Position numbers and translations under genes: made by a program
Source of the DNA: Nitrospirota bacterium
Lineage (GTDB): Bacteria > Nitrospirota > Nitrospiria > Nitrospirales > NS-4
Direction: 5' to 3'
NCBI GenBank assembly: GCA_005877855.1
Contig: VBOF01000050.1
Location: 1-5,309, forward strand
DNA length: 5,309 nt
In this document: positions 1-4,272 of the stretch, in pieces
Numbering within the stretch: position 1 is the first letter of the stretch
How the letters are laid out: each line of letters begins with the position of its first letter
The notes under the pieces: model-generated
Database searches by the model: none
The model's input: only the letters and a program-made list of their open reading frames with translations
Told to the model about the DNA's origin: nothing

Positions 1-1425
1 TACTTCGGGGCCCGCCTGGTGAGGGCTGGCGTGGACTGCATGTTCCTGTTGCGCCCCAGGACGCTTGCCGCGGTCAAGCAGAAGGGCTTGACCGTCCATA
101 GCGTGGATGAATCCTTCACCGTTCATCCGGCGGCCGGCAGCGATGCCCGCGCTCTGTCAAAGGCCAGTCTCGTGATCCTGTCCGTCAAGCGCTATGATCT
201 GGACGAAGTCATCGAGCAACTCCGGCCGGTTCATTTCGCCAACGCGACCGTGCTCACCTTGCAGAACGGGGTTGACGCCGAAACGCGTATCTTGGAGCTC
301 GTGCCCAATGCCCAGTTGGTCGGCGGGGTCGCCTATATTTATGCCAGGATCGCCGAACCTGGCGTCATCGAGCATTATAAAAGAGGAAGCGTGGCGATCG
401 GGACGTGGCTGCAGACGGCGGTTCCGGGCTCGCCGCAGAAAGAAGAACCCGAAATCCAGTCTGCGCCGGCAAAGGGCCCGTTTGCCAAGCTCGGCGAGAT
501 GCTGCGACAGACGGACCGCGTGACCACGCCGGTTGCGCCGACGCCGAGAGGCGCCACCCTGGCGGACATCAAAGTCCTCTTCGATCAGGCAGGCATTCCC
601 TGCGAGGTCGTCGAGGACATCCGGCGGACGAAGTGGGAAAAGATGTGCTGGAATGTGGCCTTTAACCCCCTGACGGTCCTGCTCAACGACCGCGTCTCGA
701 AGGCCCTCGCACATCCGGAGATGCGCGCCATGATCAAGCTGCTCGTCAAGGAAGCGGTCTCGGTTGCCCGAGCCGACGGGATGGAGCTCGAGCCAGACAT
801 CGCGGACAAGGTCGTTCAGTGGTCCGAGGAGATCCGCGACATTCACACTTCTATGTACGACGACTGGAAAGCCGGCCGGCGCACGGAGATCGACTTCCTC
901 AACGGCTATCTCGTCCGGCGGGGAAGGGAACTGGGTGTTCCGACGCCGGTCAACGAGGCGGTGCGCGCCTTGATCAAGACCATCACCGAACCGGCCCCGC
1001 TGGGGTCGGCGCTTCTGTGGATCGAGGGCGCGGTCATGCAGTCGCTCGTCTTTGATCTCGACGCGCTCTCCAAGCTCCCGGTGAGTGACCAGGTGCGGGA
1101 CGTGTCGGTCGAGGATCCCAGAGTGCGGGGCCAGGGCGTGCGGATCCGGGCGCTGTTGAATGTGGCGACCTGCCAGATCGGTGCGGACCATGTGACCTTC
1201 CACTCAGCCGATGGTCAGTACTCCGCCAGCCTCCATCTCAAGGAGGCCTCCGAGTCGGGTATCCTGATTTACAAACTGGATGGGCGCCCGTTGCCCAGGG
1301 AGGAGGGGGGACCGTTCCGCCTGGTCACCCCCTCTCTGGGCGACTGGGGTGCCAGCGTGAAGGGCCTGGCGCGCATCGAGTTTACCGTCGGGCCCGGCAA
1401 AGACACGCGCCCCGCTGTCTTATGA
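1..1425 (+). CDS. panE: 2-dehydropantoate 2-reductase (PanE/ApbA family), 5' partial, with C-terminal molybdopterin-domain-like extension
   Basis: Predicted cytoplasmic NADPH-dependent reduction of ketopantoate to pantoate in pantothenate/CoA synthesis. The frame is open from base 1 (YFGARLVRAG...), which is the tail of the Rossmann dinucleotide loop, so the start codon and the GxGxxG motif lie just outside the window; the GTG at 19 is not a credible start. Family residues are in place: Asn of LQNG (265-267), Lys of WEK (640-642), the two Asn of NVAFN (652-666) and Glu of TEIDFLNG (886-888), matching E. coli N98, K176, N180/N184 and E256. Two oddities: a Pro/Ala/Glu-rich insertion at about 406-555 between the two domains, and about 135 extra residues from about 1018 that resemble a sulfite-oxidase-type molybdopterin fold (VTFHSADGQYSASL, GGPFRLVTP, VKGLARIEF). 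The reaction is inferred; related ApbA-family enzymes can reduce other 2-oxo acids. The stop overlaps the next start by four bases. Confidence 0.88.
   Translation, partial: YFGARLVRAGVDCMFLLRPRTLAAVKQKGLTVHSVDESFTVHPAAGSDARALSKASLVILSVKRYDLDEVIEQLRPVHFANATVLTLQNGVDAETRILELVPNAQLVGGVAYIYARIAEPGVIEHYKRGSVAIGTWLQTAVPGSPQKEEPEIQSAPAKGPFAKLGEMLRQTDRVTTPVAPTPRGATLADIKVLFDQAGIPCEVVEDIRRTKWEKMCWNVAFNPLTVLLNDRVSKALAHPEMRAMIKLLVKEAVSVARADGMELEPDIADKVVQWSEEIRDIHTSMYDDWKAGRRTEIDFLNGYLVRRGRELGVPTPVNEAVRALIKTITEPAPLGSALLWIEGAVMQSLVFDLDALSKLPVSDQVRDVSVEDPRVRGQGVRIRALLNVATCQIGADHVTFHSADGQYSASLHLKEASESGILIYKLDGRPLPREEGGPFRLVTPSLGDWGASVKGLARIEFTVGPGKDTRPAVL
1018..1425 (+). other. Oxidoreductase molybdopterin-binding-like domain fused to the PanE C-terminus
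   Basis: After the helical PanE domain ends near ALIKTI, the same frame continues with WIEGAVMQSLVFDLDALSKLP, a linker, VRIRALLNVA, VTFHSADGQYSASLHLKEA, LIYKLDGRPLP, GGPFRLVTP and VKGLARIEF. This is the block order of the sulfite-oxidase/YedY cofactor domain (Oxidored_molyb). The segment around the cofactor-ligating cysteine of true sulfite oxidases appears absent: the only cysteine here is in ATCQIG, just before the DHVTF strand. I therefore infer a non-catalytic or repurposed domain. The assignment rests on remembered motif patterns and not on a profile search. Confidence 0.6.
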
Positions 1426-1883
1426 TCCCTCCCAAAGAGCGCGGGGTGGGCCCCTACCGTATTCTCTTTATCTGCACCGGGAATTCCTGCCGGAGTCCCA
1501 TGGCTGAGGGCATCGCCCGTCATTATGGGATGGGCCGTGTTCAAGTCGTGAGCGCTGGCGTCACGCCGTCTCCTCTCAACCCGCGGGCCGTCCAAGTAAT
1601 GGCCGAAAAGGATATCGATATCTCCAAGCACGTTCCCAAAGGCTTGGACGAAGTTGTCATGGATGAAATCGACCTCGTCGTCACACTCTGCGACTTTGCC
1701 CAGACGCGTTGCCCGAGCGGGCTTCTCGCTCAACACCGCCTTCACTGGAGCATCAAGGATCCCACCGGAATGTGGGGGCCAGAGTGGCTTGTGCTGCGAG
1801 CCTACCGGAAGGTGAGAGACGAGTTGGACCAGCGCATCCGCAGCTTATTGTCAGCTCTTCAAGCACAGGCCAAGGGACTGTGA
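1422..1883 (+). CDS. arsC: Arsenate reductase (thioredoxin-coupled type) / low-molecular-weight phosphatase family protein
   Basis: A 153-residue cytoplasmic protein of the LMW protein-tyrosine-phosphatase fold. The P-loop CTGNSCRSPMAEG begins at Cys18, and Asn21, Cys23, Arg24 and Ser25 match S. aureus ArsC N13, C15, R16 and S17. The two extra redox cysteines of the thioredoxin-linked arsenate reductases are present: Cys90 and Cys97 in TLCDFAQTRCP, seven apart as in ArsC C82/C89. HWSIKDPTGM supplies the catalytic Asp113. SAGVTPSPLNPRAVQVM is also family-typical. The likely reaction is arsenate to arsenite. The start ATG overlaps the panE stop (ATGA) with no clear Shine-Dalgarno, suggesting translational coupling; GTG 1446 would be an alternative start, just before the first beta strand. 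No other arsenic gene is visible. A Wzb-like phosphatase role for the neighbouring polysaccharide genes is possible, but the cysteine triad argues for ArsC chemistry. Confidence 0.85.
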   Translation: MIPPKERGVGPYRILFICTGNSCRSPMAEGIARHYGMGRVQVVSAGVTPSPLNPRAVQVMAEKDIDISKHVPKGLDEVVMDEIDLVVTLCDFAQTRCPSGLLAQHRLHWSIKDPTGMWGPEWLVLRAYRKVRDELDQRIRSLLSALQAQAKGL

Positions 1884-1886
1884 AAC

Positions 1887-1902
1887 CAAGGGATTTCCCT
1901 TG
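1887..1902 (+). terminator. Stem-loop directly after the arsC-like gene, weak terminator candidate
   Basis: CAAGGG-ATTT-CCCTTG forms a perfect 6-bp stem with a 4-nt loop starting 3 nt after the stop codon. No T-run follows (the next bases are ACTTACCC), so it is not a classical Rho-independent terminator. Its 3' arm overlaps the -35 box of the next promoter. It may end or attenuate the upstream transcript, or may be coincidental. Confidence 0.3.
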
Positions 1903-1928
1903 ACTTACCCGAAAGACCTACTTATAAG
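1900..1928 (+). promoter_or_regulatory. Sigma70-type promoter of the outer-membrane barrel / export operon
   Basis: TTGACT (1900-1905) and TATAAG (1923-1928) are each one base from consensus and are separated by exactly 17 nt. Transcription would begin near 1935, giving a leader of about 20 nt to GTG 1956 or about 50 nt to TTG 1986. It sits in the only gap between the metabolic pair and the export genes, where a promoter is expected. Confidence 0.72.
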
Positions 1929-1932
1929 TAGG
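1917..1932. promoter_or_regulatory. Perfect 16-bp palindrome over the -10 box, candidate operator
   Basis: CCTACTTATAAGTAGG is identical to its reverse complement. It spans the whole -10 element and most of the distance to the predicted transcription start, the classic position for a repressor that blocks open-complex formation. I do not recognise the binding protein. A part of the symmetry comes for free from the TATA core, but the CCTACT/AGTAGG arms are not needed for promoter function. Confidence 0.5.
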
Positions 1933-1955
1933 CCTGTGTATCTGTTTGTGACTGA

Positions 1956-3326
1956 GTGCCTTGCCTTAACCCTGAGGCTTTGATCTTGCGAGGGGCTCTA
2001 GCGTGTGGGACCGTTGTCTCTCTTTTAGCAGGTGGTTTCGCTCCTTCAGCCCATGCCCAGGAAGTCCCGCAGCCCCAGCAGGCCCAGTTTACAAATATCA
2101 ATTATGCCAATGCTCCACCGACTGGGCCTTATCTGACTGCCCCTATCCTTCTTGAGGGTAACATCAAGCTGCTGGGTGCGCTCGTCCTCCACCCGCACTT
2201 CGGCGTTGCGGAAGGGGTCACGGATAACGTTTTCCGGCTGAGCCAGCCATTCGGTCGCCGCGAGCGAGATTCTATTACGACGTACGCGCCGGGGGTTCAG
2301 GCACAGCTCCCGTTTTTGGGGCGTCATAGGTTGATCGTCAATTACATGGCCAACATCGAGCGCCATAGCAGATTTCATCGGGATAACATCGAGGATCAGG
2401 ACCGTACGGCGTACCTGTTGCTGGACTTCCCGGGCGGTCTTACCGTGAAGGGATTAGCCCAATGGAAAGACGGCCACGATCCTCGCGGGTCAGCCGTGGC
2501 GACTGCCGGCCCGGGGAGTGAGCCCAATAAGTGGTTTACGTCGACATACGGGGGAGAGGCCCAATTGGCCAGTCAGGCCTTTGCCCGTCTGCGGTTCACA
2601 TCCACTCGGTGGGAATACATTGGCGTGAATGCCGGGTCTCGGGATGGAAGCGGTGTGGGTGATATCAATACCCGGAATCGGCTGGAGAATTATAGCGCGC
2701 TGGCACTCGGTGGCAGAGTAGCGCCGAAAACCTATCTCTTCGTCGAAGGCTCGGTCGCCCAAGCGATCTACGAAATCAACAAACCGCTTGATAGTGCGAC
2801 CTATACTGGAGTTGTCGGTTATAAGTGGGAAGTCACGGGCAAGACGAAAGGAGAGCTCAAAGTCGGATGGTTGGAGAAGACCTTTGACCAGGCCAGTTCA
2901 CCCGGATCAGGACATTTCAACGGATTGACCGTGGATGGGAACGTCTTGTGGCAGCCGCAAGAGCAGACCCGGGTAACGTTGTCGCTGTATCGTCAGACGA
3001 ATGAGACAGCATTCGCTGACACACGGTTTTTCGTGAGCACAGGTGCGACCGTGATCTTGACCCATGCATTCACTAGGAAATGGCGGGCAACGGGTCTCTT
3101 AGGCTATAATCACGACCGATATTCTAATCCAGTGTTTTCCAATCTCGATGGCAAGACGGTGACCCGGGATGATAACTACGTAACGGCAGGGGTCGGTCTG
3201 TGGTATCAAGTACAGCCATGGCTTGGCATGCGTGTCACGTACACCTACACCGAACGTCTGTCGAACCTCGACAGCGTCCAATACAGTGCCAATACGGCCA
3301 TGATCTCTGCGCAGGCACAGTTCTGA
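1956..3326 (+). CDS. Outer-membrane beta-barrel protein (BBP2-like, exopolysaccharide/PEP-CTERM locus type)
   Basis: A 456-residue secreted protein. A signal peptide is clear: hydrophobic core about residues 13-28 and a cleavage site after AHA (Ala34), followed by QEVPQPQQ. The mature part starts with HPHFGVAEGVTDNVF, typical of putative beta-barrel porin 2 proteins. It then shows alternating amphipathic strands with many aromatic ends and closes with a strand ending in Phe (MISAQAQF), the usual barrel-assembly signal. The family often sits in exosortase/PEP-CTERM polysaccharide clusters; a role in polymer passage across or anchoring at the outer membrane is inferred. Start: GTG 1956 is the first possible codon after an in-frame stop (1953) but has no Shine-Dalgarno; TTG 1986 has GAGG at 1974-1977 with 8-nt spacing and would give a neater signal peptide (MRGALACG...), so it may be the true start. 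First gene after the sigma70 promoter. Confidence 0.82.
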   Translation: MPCLNPEALILRGALACGTVVSLLAGGFAPSAHAQEVPQPQQAQFTNINYANAPPTGPYLTAPILLEGNIKLLGALVLHPHFGVAEGVTDNVFRLSQPFGRRERDSITTYAPGVQAQLPFLGRHRLIVNYMANIERHSRFHRDNIEDQDRTAYLLLDFPGGLTVKGLAQWKDGHDPRGSAVATAGPGSEPNKWFTSTYGGEAQLASQAFARLRFTSTRWEYIGVNAGSRDGSGVGDINTRNRLENYSALALGGRVAPKTYLFVEGSVAQAIYEINKPLDSATYTGVVGYKWEVTGKTKGELKVGWLEKTFDQASSPGSGHFNGLTVDGNVLWQPQEQTRVTLSLYRQTNETAFADTRFFVSTGATVILTHAFTRKWRATGLLGYNHDRYSNPVFSNLDGKTVTRDDNYVTAGVGLWYQVQPWLGMRVTYTYTERLSNLDSVQYSANTAMISAQAQF

Positions 3327-3355
3327 TTCCGCATGGGTTCAGTGGTGTGTGGGAA

Positions 3356-3937
3356 ATGCGACCATTGAGCATTCTCCTGCTTTTGTTTTCACTCCTCTAC
3401 CCTGATCATCTCACTGCGGGGTCAAAATCAGATGAGACGCGGGGCGGTACATCCCACTCGCAGGGAACTACTCCCAACTCCAGTTACCGGCTAGGAGCCA
3501 ATGACGTAATCAAGGTTCAGGTGTACGGGGAAGATGCACTGACAACCGAAACACGAGTCGGCGGCGACGGTAAAATCTCAGTCCCATTGCTGGGTGTCCT
3601 GGAAGTTAAAGGATTGACGGTCAAAGAAACTGCGGACCTGATCTCCAAGCGTCTCGCTGATGGCTTCTTGAAGAATCCTCGTGTCGTTATCTACATTACC
3701 AAGTACCGAAACTTTTTCGTTTCAGGGGAAGTCAAAAATCCTGGCGGGTATCCCTATGAAGAAGGACTCACTGTCCTCAAAGCTGTCACGCTGGCGGGCG
3801 GGCTCACGAATAGGGCATCTGAGGGAAGGATCAAGATTAAACGGCTGAAGGGAAAGGTTGAGGAAACCATCTCCGTCAAATTGGATGATCCGGTCTTCCC
3901 AGATGACGTGATTGTAGTCCCGGAGAGTTTCTTTTAA
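3356..3937 (+). CDS. Polysaccharide export protein (Wza-like, Poly_export + SLBB), short PEP-CTERM-locus type
   Basis: A 193-residue exported protein, predicted to form the periplasmic/outer-membrane conduit for a secreted polysaccharide together with the barrel and the chain-length protein. Residues 1-21 form a signal peptide (MRPLSILLLLFSLLYPDHLTA). The protein contains no cysteine, so unlike E. coli Wza it cannot be a lipoprotein. Poly_export covers about 44-116 (YRLGANDVIKVQVYGE, GGDGKISVPLLG, LKNPRVVIYI) and a single SLBB domain about 119-170 (FFVSGEVKNPGGYPYEEGLTVLKAV). The ending DDVIVVPESFF is characteristic of the short export proteins of XrtA/PEP-CTERM clusters; the C-terminal amphipathic helix of Wza is absent. 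The frame is open further upstream, inside the barrel gene, but ATG 3356 directly precedes the signal peptide. GTG 3347 is an alternative. The Shine-Dalgarno is poor, so translation may depend on the barrel gene ending 29 nt before. Confidence 0.88.
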   Translation: MRPLSILLLLFSLLYPDHLTAGSKSDETRGGTSHSQGTTPNSSYRLGANDVIKVQVYGEDALTTETRVGGDGKISVPLLGVLEVKGLTVKETADLISKRLADGFLKNPRVVIYITKYRNFFVSGEVKNPGGYPYEEGLTVLKAVTLAGGLTNRASEGRIKIKRLKGKVEETISVKLDDPVFPDDVIVVPESFF

Positions 3938-4016
3938 GGTCTCACCGTCGGCTGACCAGACCGCTAGCTTCCTGACCGGCTCCGCAAACCATCTCATCCA
4001 GTTGCCAAACGTGTAT

Positions 4017-4041
4017 GGGTTGCCTACAGATTAGGCATCCC
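4017..4041 (+). terminator. Stem-loop downstream of the export gene, possible terminator
   Basis: GGG-T-TGCCTA (4017-4026), loop CAGAT, then TAGGCA-T-CCC (4032-4041): nine pairs with one T/T mismatch. It is followed by a broken pyrimidine/T-rich tail (CTTTCATCGTTTT, 4042-4054). It lies 79 nt after the stop, before the next promoter, where a terminator makes sense. The tail is imperfect, so efficiency is doubtful; the TGCCTA/TAGGCA symmetry could alternatively be a protein-binding site. Confidence 0.42.
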
Positions 4042-4053
4042 CTTTCATCGTTT

Positions 4054-4069
4054 TGAACAATTTTGTTCA
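4054..4069. promoter_or_regulatory. Inverted repeat, candidate enhancer site for a sigma54 activator
   Basis: TGAACAATTTTGTTCA has 7-bp perfect arms around a TT centre. Its centre lies about 98 bp upstream of the start predicted from the sigma54-type promoter at 4133-4149, a usual distance for enhancer-binding-protein sites. In PEP-CTERM exopolysaccharide loci the known activator is the PrsK/PrsR system; whether PrsR binds here is inference only. Confidence 0.38.
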
Positions 4070-4132
4070 CTGATGGAATTCAATCGTGTTCTTATCTCGT
4101 TGACAATACAAGGTTCTTGAGGCAGGCCCCCA

Positions 4133-4149
4133 TTGGCATCACGATTGCT
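4133..4149 (+). promoter_or_regulatory. Sigma54 (RpoN)-type -24/-12 promoter
   Basis: TTGGCATCACGATTGCT fits the -24/-12 consensus TTGGCACG-N4-TTGCW: GG at 4135-4136 and GC at 4147-4148 are exactly 10 bp apart, and the only deviations are TC instead of CG after TTGGCA. Transcription would start near 4160, about 55 nt before the ATG at 4216, and would cover the mini-ORF and the chain-length gene. RpoN control of PEP-CTERM/exopolysaccharide loci is known, which makes the site more credible. Confidence 0.58.
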
Positions 4150-4215
4150 GATTTAGGCCAAAAAGGAAATTGAACGATGTTCTTCGACAGAGCTTCACCC
4201 CGAGGGAGTCTAGAA

Positions 4216-4272
4216 ATGAGGAAGCCTATTTCCCTTGTCCATGTCACCGTGGTCCCGGAAAGTTTCTTCTAA
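4216..4272 (+). pseudogene. 18-codon mini-ORF, likely remnant of a second export gene
   Basis: Reads MRKPISLVHVTVVPESFF and stops in TAATG, sharing its last base with the start of the chain-length gene. The last seven residues equal the end of the intact export protein (VVPESFF), and the DNA matches over the corresponding codons with silent changes. The first residues (MRKPISL) resemble a signal-peptide beginning such as MRPLSIL of the intact gene. GAGGGAG at 4202-4208 is well placed for ATG 4216. ATG 4177, in the same frame and preceded by AAAGGA (4162-4167), would give 31 residues. Best reading: an export gene collapsed by in-frame internal deletion, its tail kept because GGAAAG (4257-4262) serves as the ribosome-binding site of the next gene. 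It could instead be a functional leader peptide for translational coupling. Confidence 0.5.

Larger units (their letters stand above)
3938..4215. other. Non-coding regulatory gap between the export gene and the mini-ORF
   Basis: No credible gene on either strand. It holds a stem-loop (4017-4041), an inverted repeat (4054-4069), an isolated TTGACA (4100-4105) without a matching -10, a sigma54-type promoter (4133-4149), and two ribosome-binding-site/start pairs: AAAGGA before ATG 4177, and GAGGGAG before ATG 4216. The stretch 4043-4115 is clearly AT-richer than the flanking genes, as expected of control DNA. Confidence 0.6.

Noticed and set aside
157..1203. Long open frame (348 codons) on the minus strand inside panE
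   Set aside because: Shadow of a GC-rich gene: the product is rich in Arg, Asp and His with no recognisable motif, while the + strand holds conserved PanE residues throughout.
1269..1745. 158-codon minus-strand frame spanning the panE/arsC junction
   Set aside because: It lies opposite two well-supported overlapping genes and has no motif or ribosome-binding site of note.
3200..3355. Extension of the export protein upstream to 3200
   Set aside because: It would overlap the conserved end of the barrel gene by over 120 bases and place an unlike stretch in front of an obvious signal peptide starting at 3356.
3938..3962. Five-base arms GGTCT/AGACC just after the export stop as a hairpin
   Set aside because: The 15-nt loop and short stem make it weak, with no T-run; not better than chance.
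4100..4128. Consensus -35 hexamer TTGACA at 4100-4105 as a second sigma70 promoter
   Set aside because: At 16-18 nt spacing the -10 position reads GCAGGC/CAGGCC/AGGCCC, nothing like TATAAT.
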